NCBI GenBank assembly: GCA_003152485.1 | Contig: PMAE01000065.1 | Location: forward strand, 15,420-79,419 | Reading direction: 5' to 3' | Source: Gemmatimonadota bacterium | GTDB lineage: Bacteria; Gemmatimonadota; Gemmatimonadetes; Gemmatimonadales; Gemmatimonadaceae | Length of the DNA stretch: 64,000 nucleotides | In this document: piece after piece, positions 29,921-38,814 of the stretch | How the letters are laid out: the number at the start of each line of letters is the position of its first letter | How positions within the stretch are numbered: position 1 is the first letter of the stretch | The notes under the pieces: generated by a model | Seen by the model: only the letters and a program-made list of their open reading frames with translations | What the model was told of the DNA's origin: nothing | Database searches by the model: none | Made by a program: the position numbers and the translations under genes

Positions 29921-30451
29921 ATGGGGGACGTCGACCGGCTGTTCCGCGCGTACCACGCTCCGCTCGTCCGATATTTGACGCGGCGGCTCGGGGATCGCGA
30001 CTGGGCGGATGAGGTGGCACAGGAGACCTTTCTCAGGGCCTTGCGCCAGGAGACGATCGTGAACGAGCGGGCATGGCTGTTCGCGGTGGCCACCAACCTG
30101 GTGCGAGACGAGGCGCGCAAAGACGCCCGGCGCCGGCGCCACCTCGCGTTGTTGGCCGAAGCGGAGCGCGACACCGTCAGCGAGCAGCCGGAGACGTCCG
30201 CGGAGCGGGCGCAGGAGGCGGCACTCGCCCGCCGTGCGGTGGAAGCGCTGGCGGAGCGAGACCGATTGGCGCTCCTGATGCGCGAAGAGGGGTTGGACTA
30301 TCCGGAGATCGCGGAAGCCCTCGGGCTTTCCGTCGGGTCGGTGGGCACGACACTGGCGCGAGCGCGCCGGCGATTAGCGGAGACGTACGAGGCCATGCAG
30401 CGCGAGGCCGATGCGCGGCAGGCACGGCGAGGGACATATGGCACACCCTGA
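29921..30451 (+). CDS. RNA polymerase ECF-type sigma-70 factor
   Basis: LFRAYHAPLVRYLTRRLGDRDWADEVAQETFLRAL ... LNYPEIAEALGLSVGSVGTTLARARRRLAE-type region 4 (here LDYPEIAEALGLSVGSVGTTLARARRRL). Confidence 0.93.
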   Translation: MGDVDRLFRAYHAPLVRYLTRRLGDRDWADEVAQETFLRALRQETIVNERAWLFAVATNLVRDEARKDARRRRHLALLAEAERDTVSEQPETSAERAQEAALARRAVEALAERDRLALLMREEGLDYPEIAEALGLSVGSVGTTLARARRRLAETYEAMQREADARQARRGTYGTP

Positions 30452-31667
30452 GAACGGCCACGGAGCCGGGGCGCGCGACCACATCGACGAAGGGATGGCG
30501 CACGCGTGGCTCGACGGCCAACTGTCGGCCGATGACGCGGCGCGCGTCGAGGCGCATATCGCGGGGTGCGGTGCGTGCGCGGCGCGTGTCGCGGAGGCCC
30601 GCGGGTTCGTTGCCGCGTCATCGCGGATTCTCACGGGTTTGGATGACGTGCCGGGGCAGGTCGTGGCGCGAGCGAGGCCGCGCGTACGGATCTGGCAGGT
30701 GCGGGCCGCGGCGGCGGTGGTCGTCGTGGCGTTGGGCGCGGCCGCGGTGTTGAGTGATCCCAGTCGAGTGAGCGAGTTGCGGCGCGTGGCGGGTCTGGGG
30801 GTGAAGCTGGATTCAGCGCCTGTGACGCGCGACCGCGCGGGAGTGGACACAGCGCGGCGCGCGACTGACGCGGCGGCGGCTCCAGCGGTGCCATCTCCCC
30901 CTCCGGCACCCCTGGCGCAAGTGCCGTCGCAGTCGAGTCCGTCGATGAAGAAGACGATGGTCGGGCCGCGTCATGATGACAATTTGGAGGCGCGAGCCAA
31001 GCAGGACGTCGCATCGCGAGCCGCGGTACGCAGCCCCGCAGGGGGCGCGGACGGGGGCGTGGTGGCGTTGTCGAGTGCCGTCGGAGGCGCTTCGGCAGTG
31101 GGCGACCAATTGAAGCGTGCTGAGCGGAAGAACGCCGCGCAGATGGCCGCCGCGCCGGCGCCGCCGCTGCCGGCGGCGGCCGACAGCGTGGCGCGCGACA
31201 GTATGGGCACGGTCCGATCATTCCAACGGGAGGCATACGCCGCGCGCACGTCGGCACAGGCGGTGGCGCCGCCGGTGGCCCGGAGGGGCTACGCCGATAC
31301 GGCCAGCGCGACGGATGGCGCCAGCGGGTCAAATCCGGGTCGCACGCATGCATACCGGACGTGTGCCGGTCGCGTCGTGTCGGTCCCCGTGGGCGTGTCG
31401 AGCGCGGGCGCGGGGTCGGTAGCGACCGCGGTCCGATTGGACTCGACACGAAGTGGCGCTGCGCGCGGCGGGTTTGTCGTGACATCGGCGCTCGACGACG
31501 GCGCGATTGCGGGGGCGGCCTGGCTTCCGATCAATGGGGATTCAGCGCTTGTCTCGATGACTGCCCCCCACGACAGCACGATCGTACCCAGTGTCGATGC
31601 GACGCCAGCGGGCAAAACAGATGCATCGCACGTGATCACCGTGCGCGTGGCCTGCGTCACGCCGTAA
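30438..31667 (+). CDS. Membrane anti-sigma factor with zinc-finger (ZAS-like) domain
   Basis: HIDEGMAHAWLDGQLSADDAARVEAHIAGCGACAARVAEA (H-x3-C-x2-C), one TM (VRAAAAVVVVALGAAAVL), long Ala/Pro-rich periplasmic region; overlaps sigma gene by 14 bp. Confidence 0.85.
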   Translation: MAHPENGHGAGARDHIDEGMAHAWLDGQLSADDAARVEAHIAGCGACAARVAEARGFVAASSRILTGLDDVPGQVVARARPRVRIWQVRAAAAVVVVALGAAAVLSDPSRVSELRRVAGLGVKLDSAPVTRDRAGVDTARRATDAAAAPAVPSPPPAPLAQVPSQSSPSMKKTMVGPRHDDNLEARAKQDVASRAAVRSPAGGADGGVVALSSAVGGASAVGDQLKRAERKNAAQMAAAPAPPLPAAADSVARDSMGTVRSFQREAYAARTSAQAVAPPVARRGYADTASATDGASGSNPGRTHAYRTCAGRVVSVPVGVSSAGAGSVATAVRLDSTRSGAARGGFVVTSALDDGAIAGAAWLPINGDSALVSMTAPHDSTIVPSVDATPAGKTDASHVITVRVACVTP

Positions 31668-31771
31668 CGATCGCTGTAACGATCGCTGTAACGATCGCTG
31701 TAACGATCGCTGTAACGATCGCTGTAACGATCGCTGTAACCATCGCTGTAACGACCGGTGTAACGATCGCC
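31664..31771. repeat. 12-bp tandem repeat array (GTAACGATCGCT), 9 units (6 perfect, 3 variant), filling a convergent gene junction
   Basis: Direct reading; unit starts at 31664, 31676, 31688, 31700, 31712, 31724, 31736 (variant), 31748 (variant), 31760 (variant). Confidence 0.97.
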
Positions 31772-31785
31772 GTCGAGATCGCGGG

Positions 31786-33693
31786 TTACGGTTGCGGCAA
31801 GATGGCCGACGCATCCGTGGAGTCGAACCAGCGGCCCAGCCACTGAATGCCGACCGTTAGCTCGAGCACCGCGACGGCGGCGCCCGCGACGACGCCGGCC
31901 ACCAGGGCCAGTGCGCTGGGTGGTCCCTCCCCGGTCATCGGGATGATGACCGCAAACGCTGCGAAGGTCGGCGGTATGAGCAGAATGGTGAGGCCCAACA
32001 GCGACGCGCCGACCGTGAGGATACGTTGGCCAAACACTTCGAGCCCACCGGTGCCCGTGCCGCCGAGCCGGATCCACGCCGGGAACAACAGGGCCGCGGT
32101 GTTCTGGACGAAGAGGCTCGCGCAGTTGACGAACGGCAGCGCCGCGAATCCGATCAGGAACTCCGCGTCGCGGCTCAGGATGGACGCGTAGTAGGGGAGC
32201 CGGCCTGGCGCCACCGCGGCGGGCACGGTGGTCCACGTGAGCAAACCATACGCGCCGATCATTAGCAGCCACTGGGCGACCGTGAGCGCCAACGCCGACG
32301 ACGCGATCTCGGCGAACACCAGTGAGGTCCCACTCAGCGGCAGCGTGCGGAGCACATCGAGGTGAAGGAGGTCTTGTCGCAAATCGTTTCGGACCGTGAG
32401 GGGTCCCATCACGACCATGAACGCGGTGGCGGTGAGCGCCAGCGTCGCGAGCATCGCGGTGCTCCCGCGGAGTGCGGTCTCGCCGAGCAGGCCGGCTTGC
32501 CAGAAGATGCTGATGATGACGCCGAGGGCGATGAGGACGATGAAGATGGTCCGGAAGCGGATCCCGCGAATCAGTGCCAGCGTGTTCTTCCACAGCACCG
32601 CCACCGCGGGATCGCCGGTCGGCGCCAGAGGGAGCATGATGCGGCGCACGTGGGTCGCCGGTGGAGCGGGGCGCCGCGTACCGCTGACGGCGGTGAATGA
32701 CCCGCTCACCTTGGCGATGGAGCCGCTGACGCTGTCGACGACGCTCGCGGTGGGGAGCGCGGCGCCGGCTCCTCGGGCGCGGAGCGCGGCGAGGCGGAGT
32801 GCCCGGCGCGCGGATGCCTCGACCGCTGCGTCTTCGAACACGGCATCCGCGCGCAACACCCACAGCATGTGCATCACGAGCAGCAGTACCGCGGGCCAGA
32901 TCGCGGCGAGCCACATGCGCGGCGTGGCCGCGTACGATGCCGCCAGCACCGCACGAAAGGGCCACAGCACTGCGCTCGGGAGTGGCGCGCGGAGCGCGGT
33001 CCCCACGTGGATCAGAGCCGCGGGTAGCTCTTCGATGGATCGGGTGCCCGGCCATGCGCGCAACACGGTCGCGAGCAGGATGGCGACGCCCGTCCCGACG
33101 ATGAGGATCGGGGGCGCGTTGCGACGAAGTCCGCGGCCCCGCTGGAGCGCGCCGGCCCGCACGAGCCCGGCCGCCATCTGGTGGAGTGACAACACCGAGA
33201 AGAACACCCAGAGCGAGATCATGCGCAGCGGGGAAGCGAGCCGCGCCCCCGCCCCGTGGACGATGACCGCGACGAAGAACGCGCTCGCCAGCAATCCGAT
33301 CTGCAATCGCCAGATCTTGTAGAAGATGAGTTGGCGGCGCGACATCGGCGCGGGAAACAGGAACTGGAGCTCGGCGCCGGAGAACGCGAGTGCGGAGTTC
33401 GTGCTTCCGATCAGCCACCACTTGGCGACCAGGAGGGCGAATCCACAGGCGGTCAGCGCTTCGATCGCCTTGAGGCTCCCGGGTCCGGACGATCCGGGCA
33501 GCACGGAACCGACGCCGGCCGTCGGCCGGTAGAGCAAGAAGACCAGGTACGTGATCGCGACCGCGACGGCGACCAGATAGCGCGGCGACCGCAGGCGGCG
33601 CGCTTGCGCGGCGAACCGGTTGCGGAGCGTCCGCGACGCGAGAAACGCGAGCGCGGCCGATGGCCCTCCCTCGCGCGCATCCCCACCTGTCAC
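31786..33693 (-). CDS. ABC transporter permease (ABC-2-like exporter)
   Basis: Many TM segments; GTG start at 33693 overlaps the stop of the ATPase gene. Confidence 0.82.
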   Translation of the reverse strand: MTGGDAREGGPSAALAFLASRTLRNRFAAQARRLRSPRYLVAVAVAITYLVFLLYRPTAGVGSVLPGSSGPGSLKAIEALTACGFALLVAKWWLIGSTNSALAFSGAELQFLFPAPMSRRQLIFYKIWRLQIGLLASAFFVAVIVHGAGARLASPLRMISLWVFFSVLSLHQMAAGLVRAGALQRGRGLRRNAPPILIVGTGVAILLATVLRAWPGTRSIEELPAALIHVGTALRAPLPSAVLWPFRAVLAASYAATPRMWLAAIWPAVLLLVMHMLWVLRADAVFEDAAVEASARRALRLAALRARGAGAALPTASVVDSVSGSIAKVSGSFTAVSGTRRPAPPATHVRRIMLPLAPTGDPAVAVLWKNTLALIRGIRFRTIFIVLIALGVIISIFWQAGLLGETALRGSTAMLATLALTATAFMVVMGPLTVRNDLRQDLLHLDVLRTLPLSGTSLVFAEIASSALALTVAQWLLMIGAYGLLTWTTVPAAVAPGRLPYYASILSRDAEFLIGFAALPFVNCASLFVQNTAALLFPAWIRLGGTGTGGLEVFGQRILTVGASLLGLTILLIPPTFAAFAVIIPMTGEGPPSALALVAGVVAGAAVAVLELTVGIQWLGRWFDSTDASAILPQP

Positions 33694-34421
33694 GTGGGCG
33701 GGGTATCTCCGGTCAGTGCCAGGAACACTTCCTCGAGCCCGCGACCGGCCAGCTCGGGTCGTTCGGCCATGATGGACGCCATCGAGCCGTACGCGACTCG
33801 ATGGCCGCGCACGAGCACGAGGATATGCGTGCACAGTTCCTCGACGAGGTGCAGCAAGTGCGAGCTCAAGACGACCGACGCGCCGTCGCGCGCGCGCTGC
33901 GCGATCGTGGCCTTCATCTTCCGGATGCCCGCCGGGTCCAGTCCCGTGAGAGGCTCGTCGAGGATGAGCGCGGAAGGCGAGTGCAGGAGCCCGCACGCGA
34001 TGGCCAGCTTCTGGCGCATCCCACGCGACAGCTCCGCGGGGAGCGCGTTGCGTTTGTCGAGGAGCTCGAGCTCGCCAAGCAGCGGGCCGGCGCGCGCCGC
34101 CGCGTCGGCCACCTGGTAGAGCCGGGCGATGAATTGCAGATGTTCGTCGACCGTGAGGTACTCGAACAACTGGGGCTCGTCGGGGATGAACGCGAGCGCG
34201 GCTTTGGCCTGGCGAGGCGCGGTGGCGAGATCGGCGTCCGCAATGCGAATCGACCCGCGCGTGGGAATGATAATTCCCGAGAGGCAGCGAAGCGTGGTAG
34301 TCTTGCCCGCGCCGTTGGGCCCCACCAGCCCCATGACCTCGCCGGGTGCCACGCGAAACGACAGGTCGTCCACCGCGACCACGTCGCCATAGAGCTTGGT
34401 GAGACTGCTGACCTCGATCAC
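33690..34421 (-). CDS. ABC transporter ATP-binding protein (exporter type)
   Basis: GLVGPNGAGKTTTLRCLSGI (Walker A), ELSRGMRQKLAIACGLLHSPSALILDEPLTGLDPAG (signature + Walker B). Confidence 0.95.
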   Translation of the reverse strand: MIEVSSLTKLYGDVVAVDDLSFRVAPGEVMGLVGPNGAGKTTTLRCLSGIIIPTRGSIRIADADLATAPRQAKAALAFIPDEPQLFEYLTVDEHLQFIARLYQVADAAARAGPLLGELELLDKRNALPAELSRGMRQKLAIACGLLHSPSALILDEPLTGLDPAGIRKMKATIAQRARDGASVVLSSHLLHLVEELCTHILVLVRGHRVAYGSMASIMAERPELAGRGLEEVFLALTGDTPPT

Positions 34422-34636
34422 GCGGATAATCTACACCCGAGGGGGTGTCGGGCTCAGCGCCTGTCTTCCGACGCATGCCCGTGGCAGATCGCCCCTACGT
34501 CGACGATGTCGGTGTGTCCGTGCGATATTTGTGAGTCGGGTCATGACGGGGCCGCCGAGCATGGCTGGCCGATGACGCGCGCGGGTAGTTGCCGCATTTT
34601 CGACCGACCGACCTCCACCGGGAGATACCCCGACCC

Positions 34637-35080
34637 ATGACTGCACCCTCGTTCTCACTGTTGCACCCCGCCGACACCAAATCGCAGGGGACATTTCTGT
34701 CTCTGCTACGCGCCGTTGCGGGGCTTCTGTTCTTCATGCACGGCACGCAGAAGTTGTTTGCCGTGCCCAATAGCGGGATAGGGCCTGGGGGGGGGCCGGT
34801 GCACCTGGCGTCGCTGTTCGGAGTTGCCGGTGTGATCGAGACCTTCGGGGGAGCGTTGATCTGCATGGGATTGTTCACGCAGATCGCGGCGTTCATCGCG
34901 TCGGGTGAGATGGCCGTCGCGTACTTCAAGGTGCACAACCCCCGCTCGATGTTTCCGATCATCAATCGGGGAGAGGTGGTGGTGCTCTTCTGCTTCATTT
35001 TCCTGTACCTTGCCTTCGCCGGCGGCGGCGCCTACGGGCTCGATGCGATTCGGCGTAGGCGGACCACGACCAGCCCGTAA
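34637..35080 (+). CDS. DoxX family membrane protein
   Basis: SLLRAVAGLLFFMHGTQKLFAV...GVIETFGGALICMGLFTQIAAFIASGEMAVAYFKVHNP. Confidence 0.9.
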   Translation: MTAPSFSLLHPADTKSQGTFLSLLRAVAGLLFFMHGTQKLFAVPNSGIGPGGGPVHLASLFGVAGVIETFGGALICMGLFTQIAAFIASGEMAVAYFKVHNPRSMFPIINRGEVVVLFCFIFLYLAFAGGGAYGLDAIRRRRTTTSP

Positions 35081-35263
35081 GCGAGCTGAGGTGATCGCGG
35101 TGGCGCCCTCGCCTGATACGATGGCCGGCGCCATGCAGTAGGTAGCGACGTGATGGTCGCACTCGCGACGACGACATCACCTCCACGCACCGGTCCACGC
35201 ACCGTTGCTACGGCTTCCAGCCGCGCCCCAACGCCACGCACTCACGGATAAGAGGAGAGCGCA

Positions 35264-35950
35264 ATGCCCGCCAAGAAATCCCCACGTCCCGCCACCAAGT
35301 CCGGTGGTTCTCGGCGATCGAGCGCCCCGAGTGCAGCGCGCGCAGCGAGCGCACCACGCGTAACCGACGACTCGCCGCGATTGCTCCCCGCGGGGATGAA
35401 GGCGCCAGCGTTCACCTTGCGGAGTACCCCCGATCAATCCGTCTCGCTGAGCGACTTTCTGGGGCGGCCGGTGATCCTCGCGTTCTATCCGGCGGATTGG
35501 AGCCCCACCTGCGGCGACCAATTGGCACTCTACAACGAGGTGCTCCCCGAGTTCCAGCGGTTCAACGCGGAGTTGATCGGAATCTCCGTCGATGGCGCGT
35601 GGTGCCATGCGGCGTACGCTAAGGCCCGCAACTTCCACTTTCCGCTCCTTGCCGACTTCGAACCCAAAGGCGCAGTCGCGAAAGCCTACGGGGCGTACAC
35701 CCCGACCGCTGGCATGAGCGGTCGGGCGCTCTTCGTCCTCGATGCCAAGGGGACGATCCGCTGGAGCTATCTCTCACCCATGGGCGTCAACCCGGGCGCG
35801 GATGGGATTCTGGCGGCGCTCGAGGGCTTGGCCGGAGAAACGCAGGCGGCGCGGCGCCCGACGGCGGCGGATGCACCCGCACGCGGTCCGGAGCGCACCG
35901 CACGACCGGCTCGACCTGCGGCCCAGACCTCGCGGCGCGAGGCGCGATGA
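35264..35950 (+). CDS. Peroxiredoxin (AhpC/TSA/redoxin family)
   Basis: GMKAPAFTLRSTPDQSVSLSDFLGRPVILAFYPADWSPTCGDQLALYNEVLPEFQRFNAELIGISVD. Confidence 0.92.
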   Translation: MPAKKSPRPATKSGGSRRSSAPSAARAASAPRVTDDSPRLLPAGMKAPAFTLRSTPDQSVSLSDFLGRPVILAFYPADWSPTCGDQLALYNEVLPEFQRFNAELIGISVDGAWCHAAYAKARNFHFPLLADFEPKGAVAKAYGAYTPTAGMSGRALFVLDAKGTIRWSYLSPMGVNPGADGILAALEGLAGETQAARRPTAADAPARGPERTARPARPAAQTSRREAR

Positions 35951-36477
35951 GCGGACTCAAGCCTCCGGTCGGTGCCCACGATCACGCGAAAGGCTCGGAC
36001 ACGGCGTCCGTCACTCTGGTCGAGTACGGCGACTACGAATGTCCGCACTGCGCGGTCGTGCATCCGATCGTGAAGGCGGTCCAGCGCCATTTCGGCCACC
36101 GTCTGCGGTTTGTCTTCCGCAACTTTCCCCTGACGCAAGTCCATCCCCACGCCGACCACGCCGCCGAAGCCGCGGAAGCCGCTGATCCGGCGGGGAAATA
36201 TTGGGACATGCACGACGCGATCTTCGAACATCAGACCGCGATCACCGACCGCGATCTCGCGCGGTACGGCGAGCAGGTTGGGCTCGAGCCGGGTGTGATC
36301 GAGGATGCGCTCACCGCGCAGACCTACGCCGCACGCGTGCGGGCCGACTTCATGAGTGGCGTCCGGAGCGGCGTGAACGGGACGCCGATGTTCTTCATCA
36401 ACGGCGAGCAGTACCAGGGCGGGTATGACGCGGCGTCGTTGATCGCGGGGATCGAGGAGACAGCGGCTCGCGGCTAA
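35947..36477 (+). CDS. DsbA family thioredoxin-fold protein
   Basis: VTLVEYGDYECPHCAVVHPIVKAVQRHFGHRLRFVFRNFPL (CPHC), NGTPMFFINGEQYQGGYD; 4-bp overlap with peroxiredoxin. Confidence 0.92.
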   Translation: MSGLKPPVGAHDHAKGSDTASVTLVEYGDYECPHCAVVHPIVKAVQRHFGHRLRFVFRNFPLTQVHPHADHAAEAAEAADPAGKYWDMHDAIFEHQTAITDRDLARYGEQVGLEPGVIEDALTAQTYAARVRADFMSGVRSGVNGTPMFFINGEQYQGGYDAASLIAGIEETAARG

Positions 36478-36482
36478 CGCGC

Positions 36483-36514
36483 AAAAAAGCCGGCTGCAGA
36501 ATCTCGCAGCCAGC
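36483..36514 (-). terminator. Rho-independent terminator for 36565-37062 gene
   Basis: gccggctgc (36489-36497) / gcagccagc (36506-36514) stem with one G-U pair, followed by TTTTTT on the minus strand. Confidence 0.8.
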
Positions 36515-36564
36515 CTAGGTTGTCAGCGCGCTGGTAGGCCGTTGGGTCTGTCTCAGATCGCCCG

Positions 36565-37062
36565 TCACCGCTTCGCCACCAGGTCCTTGTGCCATGCGCG
36601 GGCGAGCTGGGTCTCGAATCGCTCGCGCCATGCACCGACGGTCGAGACCGTGGCATCGAACACCGTCGTGCGGTCATCAACGGCGCCGGTCTCGCCGAGT
36701 TTGGCGAACTGCTCGCGAGTGGCGGAGTGAATCGCGCCGGTGGCGTCACGGTAGTGCACGCGCCCGCCGCCGATCAGGGTCGTGCCTAGCGTCTGTTGCA
36801 GCGACTGCAGCGTGCGGAAGAGTCCATCGATGGAGCATCCCGACGCGAACGCGTCGGTCTGATCCACAGCGACGGCGAGAAAACGGTCGTGGCGCCAGTC
36901 GCGGGCACAGCTGAGCGGGTGTCCGTGCGCCTTCCATTGCCCAAGGTAGTCATCGACGTGGGCCAAGAGCTGCGTGGCCGGGGCGCCGACGATCGGCCGA
37001 TCTCCGGCGAAAATCCACACGCGAGCCGAGTCGGGAAGTGAGTCGAAGGGGACGACGGGCAT
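36565..37062 (-). CDS. Conserved hypothetical protein
   Basis: 165-aa ORF (MPVVPFDSLPDSARVWIFAGDRPIV...SGCSIDGLFRTLQSLQQTLG), own terminator downstream; resembles a widespread uncharacterised family known to me from Bacteroidota. Confidence 0.7.
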   Translation of the reverse strand: MPVVPFDSLPDSARVWIFAGDRPIVGAPATQLLAHVDDYLGQWKAHGHPLSCARDWRHDRFLAVAVDQTDAFASGCSIDGLFRTLQSLQQTLGTTLIGGGRVHYRDATGAIHSATREQFAKLGETGAVDDRTTVFDATVSTVGAWRERFETQLARAWHKDLVAKR

Positions 37063-37086
37063 GGAGGGAAACGTAACCCTCAGCCG

Positions 37087-38013
37087 CTACTCCCGCCCCA
37101 GCTCATGGCGAAACGCGGCGTCGACGGTGGGATACAGAAACGAGAACCCGGCGCCTTCGAGTGCGCGTGGGAGCACTCGCTGACCTGCGAGGAGCGCTTC
37201 ATCGGCCAGCTCACCGTACATCAGCCGGAGCGCGAACGCGGGGATGGTAGCCACCGCGGGTCGGTGCAAGACATGGCCGAGTGCTTTCGCGAAATCGGCG
37301 TTCCTCACGGGGGTTGGTGCGGTCATGTTGATCGGACCGCGCATGGCCTCGGTGGCGAGCACGAAGCAGAGCGCGCGGACGAGGTCATCACGGGCGATCC
37401 AGCTCATCCACTGCGTGCCGTGCGCGATCTTGCCGCCGGCGCCGAGCTCAAATGCAGGAAGCAACTTGCCTAGCGCCCCACCCGCGCGACTGAGGACGAT
37501 CCCGAATCGCGGGTGAACGGTGCGGATGCCGGCGTCTCGGGCGGGGGCCGCGGCCTCTTCCCACGCCCGCGCCACCTGCGCCAGGAATCCGTTTCCCGCT
37601 GGGTCCCGCTCATCGACGACGTCGTCGCCGCGGTCGCCGTAGTAGCCGATGGCGGACGCCGAGACGAGCACCCGAGGTGCCGGCTCGAGCGTGGACAGGA
37701 CCCGCGCCAACAACAACGTGCCTTCGACGCGGCTCTGCAGGATGTCGCGCTTCCGCGCCACGGTCCATCGTTGATCGACCGGCGCGCCGGCCAGATGCAC
37801 CACGGCATCGATGCCGGACAACGCGGCAGGATCGAGGACGCCATGGGCCGGGTCCCAGAACACGGTATCGTCGCTTGGCGCGGCGTGCTCCCGCGTCAGT
37901 CGGACGACCCGATGTCCCCGCGTGCGCAGCGCGGGGACGAGGGCGGAGCCAATGAGCCCAGAGGCGCCAGTGACGGCGACTCGAAGCGGCGTTGGATCGC
38001 CCTCGGCCTGCAG
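37087..38013 (-). CDS. TIGR01777-type NAD(P)-dependent epimerase (YfcH/SDR39U1-like), non-ATG start
   Basis: Frame continues upstream of the tracked ORF with VAVTGASGLIGSALVPALRTRGHRVVRLTR (Rossmann motif), then FWDPAHGVLDP...VHLAGAPVDQRWT...SASAIGYYGDRGDD...PRFGIVLSRAGGALGKLLPAFELGAGG; no in-frame ATG, likely CTG start near 38013-38019. Confidence 0.82.
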   Translation of the reverse strand: MQAEGDPTPLRVAVTGASGLIGSALVPALRTRGHRVVRLTREHAAPSDDTVFWDPAHGVLDPAALSGIDAVVHLAGAPVDQRWTVARKRDILQSRVEGTLLLARVLSTLEPAPRVLVSASAIGYYGDRGDDVVDERDPAGNGFLAQVARAWEEAAAPARDAGIRTVHPRFGIVLSRAGGALGKLLPAFELGAGGKIAHGTQWMSWIARDDLVRALCFVLATEAMRGPINMTAPTPVRNADFAKALGHVLHRPAVATIPAFALRLMYGELADEALLAGQRVLPRALEGAGFSFLYPTVDAAFRHELGRE

Positions 38014-38015
38014 CG

Positions 38016-38264
38016 TCAGCTCGGCGCCGACGTGTCGGCCGCCCGCTGCGCCTCTTCCGCGCCCTGGAATCCGATCCGGCTGTGTGTGCCGTCACAGAAC
38101 GGCTTGGTCACCGACGCCCCGCACCGACACAGCGCGATCGTCTTGCCCGAACCTTTGGCGGAAACCAGCGGGTGGCCAGTGGGATCGACGATCCGCACCT
38201 GGGCGACATCATCGCCCGCGATCAAATACGGGCCATTCACTTTGACGGTGATCGTAATCGGCAT
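38016..38264 (-). CDS. CDGSH iron-sulfur domain protein
   Basis: CRCGASVTKPFCDGTH motif; 82 aa. Confidence 0.93.
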   Translation of the reverse strand: MPITITVKVNGPYLIAGDDVAQVRIVDPTGHPLVSAKGSGKTIALCRCGASVTKPFCDGTHSRIGFQGAEEAQRAADTSAPS

Positions 38265-38300
38265 GCGTGGGGGTCTGGTAGTGGGGAAATCGGATCAGGA

Positions 38301-38795
38301 CTAGGTTGACTGCGCGGGCACTGGCGGTGGGATGCGGCCGGCGGATTCGGCCGCGGCCTGCGCGGCGTACCGCTTGACGCGCGCGAGCATCGCGTTGAGT
38401 CCCACCTCGCGAGCACCGAGGCCGATGCTGTCCATCATCTGGCGCGCGAAATCCAGCGGGATACCGAGTGCGGTGGACGGCGGCTGGTCGTTGACCGCGC
38501 CAAGCAAGATCGCGAGAAACGCGGCGATCGTCGGCGATCGCCGGGCATCCACGTCCGCGTAGAAATGGAGGGTGCCGTCGGGACGCAGGTCGGGGAAGAG
38601 ATCGACCTGCGTCTGACACTCCGGAATGGTGAACGCGCCGCGGTCGAGCATGCGGAATCGCTCGGGCAGCGGCTCGAGTTTCTTGGAGTACTGAACGAGC
38701 GCCTGCATCTTGTCTTCACGCGAAAGCGCACGGAAATACTGCAAGACGCGGGCAACGGACGGTGGGACCGGGGCGGGAGGTGTCTCGTCAGCCAT
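38301..38795 (-). CDS. SufE family protein
   Basis: YFRALSREDKMQALVQYSKKLEPLPERF, PECQTQVDLFPDL, FLAILLGAVNDQPPSTALGIP. Confidence 0.85.
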   Translation of the reverse strand: MADETPPAPVPPSVARVLQYFRALSREDKMQALVQYSKKLEPLPERFRMLDRGAFTIPECQTQVDLFPDLRPDGTLHFYADVDARRSPTIAAFLAILLGAVNDQPPSTALGIPLDFARQMMDSIGLGAREVGLNAMLARVKRYAAQAAAESAGRIPPPVPAQST

Positions 38796-38814
38796 ACCGG
38801 AATATGACCACGAG

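Noticed and set aside
31664-31771. CRISPR array
   Set aside because: Period is 12 bp with no unique spacers and no cas genes nearby; a simple tandem repeat.
31289-33421. 710-aa minus ORF containing YSDRYSDRYSDRYSD repeats
   Set aside because: The repeat peptide is only the 12-bp array read in a third frame; the genuine minus-strand gene (ABC permease) is in another frame and ends at 31786.
31786-34476. Single 896-aa ORF as one ABC protein
   Set aside because: The first ~260 codons are an out-of-frame reading over the ATPase gene (33690-34421); the real permease begins at GTG 33693.
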